Origin: CAZQYB01 sp964597535
Lineage (GTDB): Bacteria > Planctomycetota > Phycisphaerae > Sedimentisphaerales > Anaerobacaceae
Assembly (NCBI GenBank): GCA_964597535.1
Contig: CAZQYB010000002.1
Location: forward strand, 1 to 55,797
Direction of reading: 5' to 3'
Length of the DNA: 55,797 bases
In this document: positions 32,796 through 41,585 of the stretch, piece by piece
Numbering within the stretch: the stretch's first letter is position 1
Layout of the letters: every line of letters begins with the position of its first letter
Notes under the pieces: generated by a model
Databases searched by the model: none
The model's input: the letters and a program-made list of their open reading frames with translations, nothing else
Told to the model about the DNA's origin: nothing
Program-made: the position numbers and the translations under genes

Positions 32796-34814
32796 ATGAA
32801 AATTTCGCTGAATTGGTTGAGTGATTACATCAAAATTGAGCGTTCTACTGAGGAAATCGCTGAGATTTTGAGCGATTTAGGGCTTCCCTGTGAAGGAATC
32901 AAGCATCTCGATGACGATGTAGTAATCGATGTTGAGATAACAAGCAACCGCGGAGATTGCCTAAGCTATATCGCTATTGCCCGTGAATTGGCGGCTGTAA
33001 CAGGAAAAAAGTTGAAAATACCAGCAGTTGAGCTGGACGAATTGGGCAGGCAGGCTGGGGAGTTCGCGAGTGTTGAAATTATCGAGCCGGATTTGTGCTG
33101 CCGCTATACCGCCCGGACTATTGAGGGTGTTAAAGTTGGGCCATCGCCGGATTGGATGAAAAAACGCTTGGAAGCGGTGGGACTGCGGAGCGTTAATAAC
33201 GTGGTTGACGCAACGAATTACGCAATGATGGAGACCGGTCAGCCGCCACACGCCTTCGATTACGCCAAAATTGCAGAAGGCAAAATAATTGTCAGGAGGG
33301 CTGTTGCCGGCGAACGTATAGTCAGCATCGACGGTACGCAATGCGAACTGGCTCCCAATATGCTGATTATTGCTGATGGGCAAGGCCCTGTAGCTATAGC
33401 GGGTGTTATGGGCGGCCTGGATACCGAGGTAAGTAGGACGACCACAACAATCCTGCTGGAAGATGCATACTTTGAGCCGATTAGTGTACGAAGAGTATCC
33501 CGCAGACTTGGTCTGCCTTCAGAGGCGGCTTTCCGATTCGAACGGACAGTAGATATTGAAGCGATAGACTGGGCCTCCAGGCGTACCGCACAACTGATTA
33601 CGCAGGTAGCCGGCGGTAAAGTAGCGAAAGGCGTGGTTGATATTTATCCAAAAAGAAATGCGAAAAAACAAGTAACGCTGCGGCTTAGGCGCTTGAACAA
33701 ACTACTTGGTATTGAAGTGCCGGACAAGGAAGCCGCTAAGATTTTATCGAAGTTGGGTTTCCAGCCGCAAAAAAAAGATGAGTTGATAGTTTGTACTGTG
33801 CCTTCGTGGCGCAGCGACGTTTATCGCGAGATTGACTTAATCGAGGAAGTGGCCCGCGTGTACAGCTACAACAAAATACCGACAGAGCAGAAAATCAAAA
33901 TCGAAGTGGTACCGGTTGATGCTCGTCAGAAATTGGCTGAATCGATTGGAACGTATCTTAACGGGTGTGGATTCTACGAAACGATTACTGTGAGTTTTGT
34001 TGATAATTCCATCGCGGAACTGTTCACCAGGAGCGAGGTTAAAGAACATCTGGGGGTACAGGATGTATCCAGAAAAAGTGCTAATCTGCTTCGGCAGAGT
34101 CTTTTGGGCTCTTTGCTGGGTGTTGTGAAAACAAACCTTAATGCCAAAAATACCCCGTGCAGGATTTTTGAGATTGCAAATACTTTTGCGCCGACGGGCA
34201 AGCAGAGGGGTGGTTTGCCCGTTGAAAAGACTAAACTGGCTCTGGTGTGTGATAGTGACTTCAGAGATTTACGGGGCGTGATTGAAGGGCTGATTAGAAA
34301 CATTGATAGAGATGCCCAAATGACTTTTAGGCCCGCGGATTTGGTCTGGGCCGAGGTTGGCGCTGAGATTTTGGTAAATGGGGATGTTATTGGTACCGCA
34401 GGGATTATTTCACAGGCAGTTAAAAAGAAGTTCGATTTCGAGGGATTATCGCCCTGTGGTGCGGAGATGGAATTTGAGCTACTTTCAACTCTTCAACGGG
34501 GGGCAATTAAGGTCAAGCCGATTCCGAAGTATCCGGCAATAGAGCGCGACCTTTCGATTGTTGTCGATGAGAATATTAGCTGGTCTGATATTATTGAGGC
34601 GGTTAGCAAGAAGGCCTCGAGTGAACTGGAAGAGGTTCGGTTTGTCGATATATACCGGGGTAAAGGCATTCCAACCGGCAAAAAGAGCGTTACACTTTCC
34701 TTGCTGTTTAGAGATGAAGACGGCACATTGACGCACGAGACCGTTGACGGCTTTGAGGCCGAGATTGTAAAGAGCCTGAATAAGTCCGTCGGGGCACAAC
34801 TGCGAACGGTTTAG
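32796..34814 (+). CDS. pheT: Phenylalanine--tRNA ligase beta subunit, short form
   Basis: 672 residues. B1 region at the N-terminus, B3/B4 editing domain (about 85-265, with NNVVDATNYAMMETGQPPHAFD), B5 domain (about 285-350), catalytic-like core, and a C-terminal FDX-ACB anticodon-binding domain (from about 580, PKYPAIERDLSIVVDE). The EMAP/OB-fold tRNA-binding insert of about 110 residues, which follows residue 40 in E. coli PheT, is absent: the sequence runs directly from GLPCEGIKHLDDD to VVIDVEITSNRGDCL. pheS is not in the window, although the two usually adjoin. Confidence 0.93.
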   Translation: MKISLNWLSDYIKIERSTEEIAEILSDLGLPCEGIKHLDDDVVIDVEITSNRGDCLSYIAIARELAAVTGKKLKIPAVELDELGRQAGEFASVEIIEPDLCCRYTARTIEGVKVGPSPDWMKKRLEAVGLRSVNNVVDATNYAMMETGQPPHAFDYAKIAEGKIIVRRAVAGERIVSIDGTQCELAPNMLIIADGQGPVAIAGVMGGLDTEVSRTTTTILLEDAYFEPISVRRVSRRLGLPSEAAFRFERTVDIEAIDWASRRTAQLITQVAGGKVAKGVVDIYPKRNAKKQVTLRLRRLNKLLGIEVPDKEAAKILSKLGFQPQKKDELIVCTVPSWRSDVYREIDLIEEVARVYSYNKIPTEQKIKIEVVPVDARQKLAESIGTYLNGCGFYETITVSFVDNSIAELFTRSEVKEHLGVQDVSRKSANLLRQSLLGSLLGVVKTNLNAKNTPCRIFEIANTFAPTGKQRGGLPVEKTKLALVCDSDFRDLRGVIEGLIRNIDRDAQMTFRPADLVWAEVGAEILVNGDVIGTAGIISQAVKKKFDFEGLSPCGAEMEFELLSTLQRGAIKVKPIPKYPAIERDLSIVVDENISWSDIIEAVSKKASSELEEVRFVDIYRGKGIPTGKKSVTLSLLFRDEDGTLTHETVDGFEAEIVKSLNKSVGAQLRTV

Positions 34815-34819
34815 GTTAT

Positions 34820-35060
34820 CTACCCGTTGATTAAAGCATTTAACATATGCAGGTAATCTGAGAGCAGCCGCGTTATCAGAAATTTCTGCCTTACAGTTTC
34901 CTGCCCTTTTATATCAATTGTATTTAACAATAGCGATGCAATGACAACCATCGGCGCAGTGAATAAATACAAATAGAGTTCACAAGAATTTCATTATTGC
35001 CGAGAACAAAGACGAGATTGCCACTTCTAAGGAACTTTTCGGCCTTTCGCCTTTTCTGCT
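34820..35060 (-). pseudogene. Decayed remnant of a second treT-like glycosyltransferase gene
   Basis: Translating the minus strand gives two blocks that match the intact gene at 36296-37507. RKAEKFLRSGNLVFVLGN (about 34999-35053) corresponds to its RKANKFLRSGDILFVIGN. ETVRQKFLITRLLSDYLHML, ending at a TAG at 34820-34822, corresponds to its exact C-terminus. About 110 codons between the blocks are lost, and a stop codon lies just upstream of the first block. The copies are separated by mscS, so this was probably a duplication followed by deletion. Confidence 0.85.
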
Positions 35061-35129
35061 ATATTATTCGTCACTGTGTTTGTCTTACCGCCAAGCCTGC
35101 ATATCGCAATTCGAGCTATTAAAGAGTTT

Positions 35130-36179
35130 TTATTCTTTCGGGAGTTGCTTGAGTTCGGCACGCACCTTAGGCAGGCTTTGCGGATAGTTTTTCTGGATAA
35201 ATTCGATTAGTTTCTCTCGCACCTCACAGCGCAGGCTCCAGCCTTTTGAGGCATCTTCGGTGCTCATAAGAGCTCTCAACTCGAGTGTATGCTCAGAAGT
35301 GTTGGTAACCTGCAGCACACATACCTTGCCGTCCCAAAGTTCTGACTTCTTCAAAATACGATGCAGTTCTTCTCTGACAGCTTCAATGGGTACCGTATAA
35401 TCAACATAAATATACACAGTGCCCAGCAAGTCGGATGTAACACGCGTCCAGTTCTGAAAGGGCTTTTCGATAAAATAAGTTATCGGCACAACCAAACGCC
35501 TCAAATCCCAGATTTTTACAACCACATAGGTTAAAGTTATCTCTTCAATTCGCCCCCATTCATTTTCCACTATAACTACATCATCTATGCGAATCGGCTG
35601 GGTGAAAGCTATTTGGAGACCGGCTATAAATGTCCCTATAGTTCGCTGAGCTGCCATACCAACAACGATACCGATAATTCCAGCCGATGCCAAAATGGTT
35701 GTCCCAAGCTGGCGAACCTTCTCAAAGGTCATCAGCATCGTTCCCAGAGCTAAAATACATACGATTATAGTTACTATTCGTTTTAAGACCTTTAGCTGAG
35801 TATGGATTTTCCTGGCTCTGAGGTTATCTTTTTCATCGACACGAAAACGACTAAGAACATAGTCATCCAGAACATAGGTGATTTTAATTACCAGCCATGA
35901 CAACAAGCCTATGAAAAATAGACTAATAATTTGTTTCACCGCGGCAAGTTCTGTCTCAGGTAGCGCAAACAGCAGAATCAAGCGGGTTACAAACAAGATG
36001 AGGGTCCACTGCAAGGGTCGGTAACAATGTTTGACGAGTGAATTATCTACAATGCTTTTGGTGCGCTTAGTAAGGTTTCGAAGTATTTTGAAAATCAAAT
36101 AATGGCCTATCAGACCCGCCAGTACAGCCAAGCCCAGAAGCCAGGTCAGTGCTTTCCAGTTTTGCAGAACATCCTGCAT
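35130..36179 (-). CDS. MscS-family mechanosensitive channel
   Basis: 349 residues. Four predicted membrane helices, then the pore helix/MscS core (LGTTILASAGIIGIVVGMAA, about 160-180) and the beta domain (GLQIAFTQPIRIDDVVIVEN, then GRIEEITLTYVVVKIWDLRR) with a cytoplasmic C-terminal domain. It opens on membrane tension to release solutes during hypo-osmotic shock. AGGAG precedes the ATG at 36179. It is the third gene of a minus-strand unit after the two trehalose genes (117-base gap), which supports an osmoadaptation role. Confidence 0.92.
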   Translation of the reverse strand: MQDVLQNWKALTWLLGLAVLAGLIGHYLIFKILRNLTKRTKSIVDNSLVKHCYRPLQWTLILFVTRLILLFALPETELAAVKQIISLFFIGLLSWLVIKITYVLDDYVLSRFRVDEKDNLRARKIHTQLKVLKRIVTIIVCILALGTMLMTFEKVRQLGTTILASAGIIGIVVGMAAQRTIGTFIAGLQIAFTQPIRIDDVVIVENEWGRIEEITLTYVVVKIWDLRRLVVPITYFIEKPFQNWTRVTSDLLGTVYIYVDYTVPIEAVREELHRILKKSELWDGKVCVLQVTNTSEHTLELRALMSTEDASKGWSLRCEVREKLIEFIQKNYPQSLPKVRAELKQLPKE

Positions 36180-36295
36180 AGAATCATCTCCTAATAAGTT
36201 GTCGTGTTAGTCTGCCGCCCAAAAAGATTGGACATCTTTACAGGAACCGGCGTCCCCAAAGCTAATCCTTCGCCCGCAGGATACACCGCTCATTC

Positions 36296-37507
36296 CTACT
36301 TACCCATTATAGAATTCAGCATATACAAGTAATCAGATAATAATCTGGTTATGAGAAATTTTTGTCTTACGGTTTCTTTTGCTTTTTCCGCCATACCTTC
36401 GGCTTCGCTTGGATTCTTAAGCAGATGCATGACTCTGTCTGCAAATCCTTTTGTATCTGTTGGTTCAAGCAAAAATCCATTTTCGCCATCCTCGATTTGG
36501 ATAGGGATACCTCCTACATTTGAGGCTACAACTGGTGTCCCCTTCCAGAGCGCTTCTGTGACAGCAAGACAGAACCCTTCCCTCACTGACTTCTGTATTA
36601 TTACCTTGGAAAATCGTTGAATGGAATTAACCAACGTTTCGTTGTTGCCGATGACAAATAAGATATCCCCACTTCTAAGAAACTTATTGGCCTTTCGCTG
36701 TACCTTGTTGTACATTCTCAGACCTTCGGGATCATCGCTGGCTACGTTGTAGCAGAAAACTAATCTACAATCGACTTTTTCCTTGACCAGTTTGAATACA
36801 TCTATCACTCCCTCCGGGTCCTTCCAGGGGTCAAGTCTGGATACCTGAGTAATTATGGGTTTGTCTGTGGGGATACCGACCTTGGTTATATGTTCCAGTA
36901 TGATCTTCTCGGTAATATCCTTGTTTTTCTGGCTAAGTGGATTAATAGCAGGAGATATTAGTCTTTGATCTACCGGCAGGTCCTTTTTAAAATACTTTTC
37001 ACTTGAGAAAACAACCTGGTCGTATTTGAGCAAAAAGCCTTTAAGAAAATCCCACAGTTCCTCATGCGGGTTTGTAAGGTCAATATGGCATCGCCATATC
37101 CAGGGCTGGCGTTTCCTATAAGACCTTATTATTGAAAGTGGCTGAGGGTCATGAACGATTACGCAATCGTGATCCAAGTGTGTAAATCTTGAAAAATTTT
37201 CATTAACCTGACGATAAGTACGTCTTTTCTTCTCTGATAAATTCAACTTTGCCCCCTGGAGGGCATTGTGAAAACTCTTTGTAATCTCGAAGAATTCCTG
37301 GCTTCCGTGCAGAATTCGCCAGCCAGTGTTTATGCCCACATCATTCATTAGCAACACAAGAGAATAAAGAATCTCTGCAACTCCGCCGCCTTGATATGTA
37401 GCGCTGAGGTGGACGATATGTTTCCCATATAGCCCTCTCGCGCGAACGTAAATTTCAGCTAATGTTTCATCAGGCACTATGTGACGGAAATCTTCAAGTC
37501 TTAGCAT
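36296..37507 (-). CDS. treT: Trehalose synthase TreT-like glycosyltransferase (GT4)
   Basis: 403 residues. GT-B glycosyltransferase with the TreT-like N-terminal motif GGGVAEILYSLVLLMNDVG and EFFEITKSFHNALQG, the donor-site segment QVSRLDPWKDPEGVIDVFK and the EX7E-like region VREGFCLAVTEALWKGTPVV. TreT joins NDP-glucose and glucose to make trehalose, reversibly. AAGGAGA lies five bases before ATG 37507, nine bases after the otsAB stop, so the two are co-transcribed. A floridoside- or sucrose-type GT4 activity cannot be excluded. A degraded second copy lies at 34820-35060. Confidence 0.85.
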   Translation of the reverse strand: MLRLEDFRHIVPDETLAEIYVRARGLYGKHIVHLSATYQGGGVAEILYSLVLLMNDVGINTGWRILHGSQEFFEITKSFHNALQGAKLNLSEKKRRTYRQVNENFSRFTHLDHDCVIVHDPQPLSIIRSYRKRQPWIWRCHIDLTNPHEELWDFLKGFLLKYDQVVFSSEKYFKKDLPVDQRLISPAINPLSQKNKDITEKIILEHITKVGIPTDKPIITQVSRLDPWKDPEGVIDVFKLVKEKVDCRLVFCYNVASDDPEGLRMYNKVQRKANKFLRSGDILFVIGNNETLVNSIQRFSKVIIQKSVREGFCLAVTEALWKGTPVVASNVGGIPIQIEDGENGFLLEPTDTKGFADRVMHLLKNPSEAEGMAEKAKETVRQKFLITRLLSDYLYMLNSIMGK

Positions 37508-37516
37508 ATCTTCTCC

Positions 37517-39709
37517 TTAACAGTTTTTTATTTTAATTAGTTCCTCAAGCAACAATCTAAGTTCATAGACTGAGTCTAAATTGAATCGTGCTTTTGAAAT
37601 ACTATATCCTACTTTGATTGAATATGCATCTGCAGGCAATACTGCAAACAAATCCTCATCGGTGTAATCATCGCCGGCAGCAAGGACAAAGTCCCAATCT
37701 TGCCTGGTCAGCCATAATTCTGCCGCCTGGCCCTTGCTTATACCGATATTTTTGACTTCGAGTATTTTGCTGCCCTCAAACACACCGATGTCCAGGTTTG
37801 CCGTTAGATTCAAAACAGCATCTCTCAACTCCTGGCTCCTGAGATAAGCCAATTCGGGGTCCGACCGGCGGAAGTGCCAGACCAGAGAATAATCCTTTTC
37901 TTCAATGAACGAGCCGGGAGTTCTATCAGTATACAATTCGAGAATAGGCCTAACCGTGTCTTTCCAATCATTTCTTAGTGGCTCTATCACCTGCCACTCG
38001 TTGTCTTTTTCTTTAATCCACGCCCCATGTTCAGCAATTAATGAAGCATTAAGACCACCAAGCCAATAATCTAATGTTGCTTTATCTCTGCCGCTGATTA
38101 TAACGACCTCATTTTTCGGTTCTGACGCGAGTGCTTTTAACAACGACCCAAGTTTTTTATCAGGGCCGGCTTTTTCCGGCTTGCCGGCAAAACCAACAAG
38201 TGTGCCGTCATAATCAAGCAAGAATAATCGCTTGCTGCTCTTTTTATATTCGTTGACCAATTTTTTTCTTGTTGGCACAGTAAGCTTACGCACAGAAAGC
38301 TCGCGCTGAGTTTTTTTCACATTAGATAGGCTTTCTACAAAGTCGTGAGCCCATCTTGTCACATTATAACGCGAGATTCTTTTTTGCATTAATCTGTTAC
38401 GCTCAGTTTGTTCTTCTATGGGCATTTCGAGAGCTTCCTTTATCGCATCTACTATCTCTTGTTTGTTGTTGGCATTTACTATAATAGCTTCTCCCAATTC
38501 GCTCGCAGCACCTGCCATCTCGCTAAGGATTAAAACACCCTTGCCGTCTGTTTTGGTCGCGACGAACTCCTTGGCTATTAGATTCATCCCGTCCCGAAGT
38601 GGTGTTACCAAAGCTACATCGGCCGCACTATAAAGGGCAATAAGTTTCTCAAACGGCAGGAAACAATAGAGATACCATACGGGTACCCAGCCAATAGTTC
38701 CACGTTCGCCGTTAACTCTGCCTACAAGACCCTCAAGCTGTTTCCTAAGGTCCATATAGTCTTCGACACCTGTACGGGATGGAACAGCCACAAGTATCAG
38801 AGTAACCTTTTCCTTATACTCAGGATTTTGGGATAAAAACAAATCAAATGCTTCCAGGCGTTGGATTATACCTTTGGTGTAATCTAATCTGTCTATTGAT
38901 ATGATTACTTTTCGGTCGCCCACCTTCTTGCGAATTGTGGTAAACCTTTTTTTAACCTCCACGTTTTTTATCGCACCGGAGTAGCGTTGATAATCAATCC
39001 CCATTGGGAATGCATCTACTTTCACAATCCTGTTACCTACGGTTAGTGTACCCATAGAGTGTTCAGTTCCTACTATTCGGGCCACACTGCTGAGAAAATG
39101 CCGGACATAATCGTATGTGTGAAAACCTATCAAGTCTGCACCAAGGAGTCCATTTAGAATTTCTCTGCGCCAAGGCAAAAGACGAAATAGTTCAAAGGAA
39201 GGAAACGGTATATGAAGAAAAAACCCAATTTGCGCTGCTGGAAGTTTTTCTCGTACAAGCTCCGGAAGCAGCATGAGTTGGTAATCGTGGACCCAGATGT
39301 AATCGTCTGGCTTGGCGATTTTCAAAACATTTTCACAAAAGATGTTATTCACCTGCTGGTAGGCCTTCCAGTATCGGTCTTCGTATGCTGTGTACAAAGG
39401 AAAATAGTGGAAAAGTGGCCAGATGGTCTTGTTGCAAAGGCCATGATAAAAATTTTTCACATCAGCTGTAGAAAGAAAAACCGGCTGGCAATTGTCTTCT
39501 TTTAGTTTGCCACGGATTTGCTGCTTTTCGTGAACTGAGAGTTTATCTGCTGCGACACCTGGCCAGCCTATCCACTGGCTCTCAGATGACTTACGGAATG
39601 AAGAGAGCCCGATGGCAAGACCACCAACACTTGGTACAAAGCGAATACCACCCGCGTGTCTTGCAACACTAATAGGTAACCTATTTGAGACGATGACCAA
39701 TCTGGACAT
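37517..39709 (-). CDS. otsAB: Bifunctional trehalose-6-phosphate synthase/phosphatase (OtsA-OtsB fusion)
   Basis: 730 residues. Residues 1-465 form a GT20 trehalose-6-phosphate synthase (SNRLPIS at the start, VHDYQLMLLPELVR, FFLHIPFPSFELFRLLPWR, DRLDYTKGI, RDGMNLIAKEF). Residues about 495-730 form an HAD-type phosphatase with LLDYDGTLVGF, IISGRDK and GDDYTDEDLF. The fusion makes trehalose from UDP-glucose and glucose-6-phosphate. First gene of the minus-strand operon with treT and mscS. No convincing Shine-Dalgarno precedes its ATG. Two trehalose routes in one operon is unusual. Confidence 0.95.
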   Translation of the reverse strand: MSRLVIVSNRLPISVARHAGGIRFVPSVGGLAIGLSSFRKSSESQWIGWPGVAADKLSVHEKQQIRGKLKEDNCQPVFLSTADVKNFYHGLCNKTIWPLFHYFPLYTAYEDRYWKAYQQVNNIFCENVLKIAKPDDYIWVHDYQLMLLPELVREKLPAAQIGFFLHIPFPSFELFRLLPWRREILNGLLGADLIGFHTYDYVRHFLSSVARIVGTEHSMGTLTVGNRIVKVDAFPMGIDYQRYSGAIKNVEVKKRFTTIRKKVGDRKVIISIDRLDYTKGIIQRLEAFDLFLSQNPEYKEKVTLILVAVPSRTGVEDYMDLRKQLEGLVGRVNGERGTIGWVPVWYLYCFLPFEKLIALYSAADVALVTPLRDGMNLIAKEFVATKTDGKGVLILSEMAGAASELGEAIIVNANNKQEIVDAIKEALEMPIEEQTERNRLMQKRISRYNVTRWAHDFVESLSNVKKTQRELSVRKLTVPTRKKLVNEYKKSSKRLFLLDYDGTLVGFAGKPEKAGPDKKLGSLLKALASEPKNEVVIISGRDKATLDYWLGGLNASLIAEHGAWIKEKDNEWQVIEPLRNDWKDTVRPILELYTDRTPGSFIEEKDYSLVWHFRRSDPELAYLRSQELRDAVLNLTANLDIGVFEGSKILEVKNIGISKGQAAELWLTRQDWDFVLAAGDDYTDEDLFAVLPADAYSIKVGYSISKARFNLDSVYELRLLLEELIKIKNC

Positions 39710-39886
39710 GATTTTGGCTAATACTTATTCCCGCTTGGCTCAAGTACGAATATTATTAAAATACGCAAAGAATTCCTATACACAGAATTCGGACTCAGCT
39801 TTTTTACACCAGATTCCACGGCAAAACACTATAAAGCAGTATATTAGGATATTCTGATAATAACAAGGCGCAATATTACCTATTGC

Positions 39887-39934
39887 GGATTTTGCTTTAG
39901 AAAAGAATGTTGGGACGCCGAAAAAAGCAATAGA
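39887..39934 (-). repeat. 48-bp direct repeat, left copy
   Basis: Matches 41244-41291 at 46 of 48 positions. The unit contains a 7-bp inverted repeat (TTGCTTT/AAAGCAA) and GTTGGGACGCCG. The two copies bracket the secreted-protein gene at 39976-40908. On the minus strand both encode the phrase IAFFGVPT(F/L)FSKAKS, but no supported gene contains it. Confidence 0.8.
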
Positions 39935-39975
39935 CGGGTGTATCTGTCTGTGCAGAACTGCGAACGGATTCATAC

Positions 39976-40908
39976 CTAATCGCATGTGCTTAGCCAGTGG
40001 TACGCAAGTATCTCTAAATCGTTAATATCAACAACTTCGTCACCGTTAATATCACCTAACAGACATGGGTCGTTTTCTTGCCAGTCGGGCGCAAAAATTG
40101 AAAAATCGCAGAAGTTAATAGGTTCTAATCCATCGAGGTTAGCGGCGTCACATTCGCACGCATCTCCCAAACCGTCCGAATTCCTGTCTTCCTGTTGTGG
40201 ATTATAGACAAAGGGACAGTTATCGTTCGGGTCGATAATACCATCCCCATCGGAATCCACTGGTTGTGTAATTACGAAGTCATCCCAGTATGCTTCTCCT
40301 TTATCAGTTGACCCGTCAGCCCTGTCACCTATTTGGAACTTTGTTTCAAAACCGGTGTGAATCCAAAAAGGACATGTTTTCTTAAATTCACCGTCTATAT
40401 AAACATCATAAGTTTTTGAAGAGGGATGGACATTGATATCTATAGGATACCATTGATTTGTGGTTAATTCATCAATCATATAGCTATCATCGCCATCATA
40501 GCACTTCAAATCATCCTCCTCATCAATTAGAAGATAGATTTGATGATTGTTGAATACCTCGAACCAATGATTATCTGTGTGCGGAATTAAGAAAGAAAAG
40601 GAGATGTGGTAATTTTCTGAGAGGTTCACATCATAAGGAGGTGAAACACCCATAGCTTTGTAATCTCCCGTTGAGTCCATATGAACACTGTAAGGAGGAC
40701 TGACGGATTTATCAGTCGAGGGGTCGAAGGTCGCATCTCCTGATGTGGTAACTGTCCAATCGGTTATATCGTCATCATCAAAATTATCTGAAAAAATTAT
40801 TTGCGGTGAACCCGCAGCTTCGCAAGTCCTGATGTCCACACAGCAAATATGGGGGAAAATCAGTGCTGCGAACGTCACGAAAACGAATGGCAGACCCGCC
40901 TTTCTCAT
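39976..40908 (-). CDS. Secreted protein with concanavalin-like, TSP3 and dockerin-like modules
   Basis: 310 residues from ATG 40908, with GGAGG seven bases upstream; an in-frame ATG at 40926 would include that ribosome binding site. A signal peptide is followed by a LamG/concanavalin-like beta domain (about 35-215, NWYPIDINVH-type strand and YDVYIDGEFKK), a thrombospondin type 3 calcium segment (DSDGDGIIDPNDNCP, RNSDGLGDACE), and a C-terminal dockerin-like pair (INFCDFSIFAPDW, GDINGDEVVDINDLEILAYH). No PEP-CTERM or LPXTG signal. Possibly T2SS cargo. A promoter at 41077-41105 fits it. Confidence 0.8.
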   Translation of the reverse strand: MRKAGLPFVFVTFAALIFPHICCVDIRTCEAAGSPQIIFSDNFDDDDITDWTVTTSGDATFDPSTDKSVSPPYSVHMDSTGDYKAMGVSPPYDVNLSENYHISFSFLIPHTDNHWFEVFNNHQIYLLIDEEDDLKCYDGDDSYMIDELTTNQWYPIDINVHPSSKTYDVYIDGEFKKTCPFWIHTGFETKFQIGDRADGSTDKGEAYWDDFVITQPVDSDGDGIIDPNDNCPFVYNPQQEDRNSDGLGDACECDAANLDGLEPINFCDFSIFAPDWQENDPCLLGDINGDEVVDINDLEILAYHWLSTCD

Positions 40909-41076
40909 CTTAATACCTCCGCCCAAATTATGTACTTTCGTTTTATTAAACTGACCGCGGAAAAAAATAACCTCTCACTCGAAAACCTTGTACCTTAAAC
41001 TGGTTGACTTTTGCCTTGAGGAGAGCATGGAATGAAACGGCAGAGAAGCTTTTCTCCTCTGGTTCTCTAAGTCTAT

Positions 41077-41105
41077 AATATATCAGAAAAGACTCGGAAA
41101 ATCAA
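41077..41105 (-). promoter_or_regulatory. Promoter of the secreted-protein gene at 39976-40908
   Basis: On the minus strand, TTGATT (41105-41100), a 17-base spacer and TATATT (41082-41077). The transcript would have a leader of about 160 bases with CTTAGAGA and GCTTCTCT words near its start, shared with the leader of the gene at 45263-49276. Confidence 0.55.
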
Positions 41106-41243
41106 AGAAAATCCGCGCAACTACTTATCACCAAGCGGTGGTCAGAGAAAAATGAACCGGCAATCAAGGCGGTAGCGTGGCTGAAAAAATGGTTCTTTGC
41201 TGTAGGGCGGAAACAACAACGTTAAATTTTGATTCTTGAATCT

Positions 41244-41291
41244 GGATTTTGCTTTAGAAAAGAGGGTTGGGACGCCGAAAAAAGCAATAGA
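41244..41291 (-). repeat. 48-bp direct repeat, right copy
   Basis: Partner of 39887-39934, two mismatches in 48, same orientation, 1357 bases away. It lies between the secreted-protein promoter and the 6S RNA candidate. Confidence 0.8.
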
Positions 41292-41343
41292 TAGAGCCAA
41301 AACCAAAGATTTTAGAGGAACGCTGGGATTCACCGATATTCTC

Positions 41344-41372
41344 TTGACTTTTGCCTCGAAATTTGCTATAAG
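41344..41372 (+). promoter_or_regulatory. Promoter of the 6S RNA candidate
   Basis: TTGACT (41344-41349), 17-base spacer, TATAAG (41367-41372). Transcription would start at about 41378, which coincides with the first paired base of the RNA's closing stem at 41377. Confidence 0.75.
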
Positions 41373-41376
41373 GAAT

Positions 41377-41581
41377 ATTGCAGGCTAACCCCTGCGATGT
41401 GCGTATAGAAAGTAGAATTTTGAAAGAACCGATATCTGTAACTCAGGGAAATCAGGTCTTGATGGATCGGAAATGCCTACTCGATAGGACTTTCGGACAC
41501 AAGTAACGATTGCCCACCTATAAGTAATGGGTTCTTTTCAAAATGCTTTCTTACGGCATTAGTGGAGGAGTGCCCTGCAAT
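41377..41581 (+). ncRNA. ssrS: Candidate 6S RNA
   Basis: About 205 bases folding by hand into the 6S layout. Closing stem: ATTGCAGG (41377-41384) with CCTGCAAT (41574-41581), then ATG/CAT, CGTA/TACG, AGAAAG/CTTTCT and ATTTTGAAAGAACC (41417-41430) with GGTTCTTTTCAAAAT (41529-41543, one bulge), broken by one internal loop. Central bubble: 41431-41444 opposite 41516-41528, nearly symmetric. Apical arm: GGGaAATC/GATTgCCC, CTTG/CAAG, GAAA/TTTC, CCTA/TAGG. The 5' bubble strand begins CCGATATCTGTA, like CCGATATTTCATA at the same place in E. coli 6S RNA. 6S RNA sequesters housekeeping RNA polymerase by mimicking an open promoter. It has its own promoter and terminator. Confidence 0.78.
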
Positions 41582-41585
41582 TAAT

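Noticed and set aside
39776..39985. Minus-strand open frames at 39776-39985 and 41142-41333 sharing IAFFGVPT-FSKAKS
   Set aside because: The similarity comes from the 48-bp direct repeat; flanking codons are unrelated and there is no ribosome binding site.
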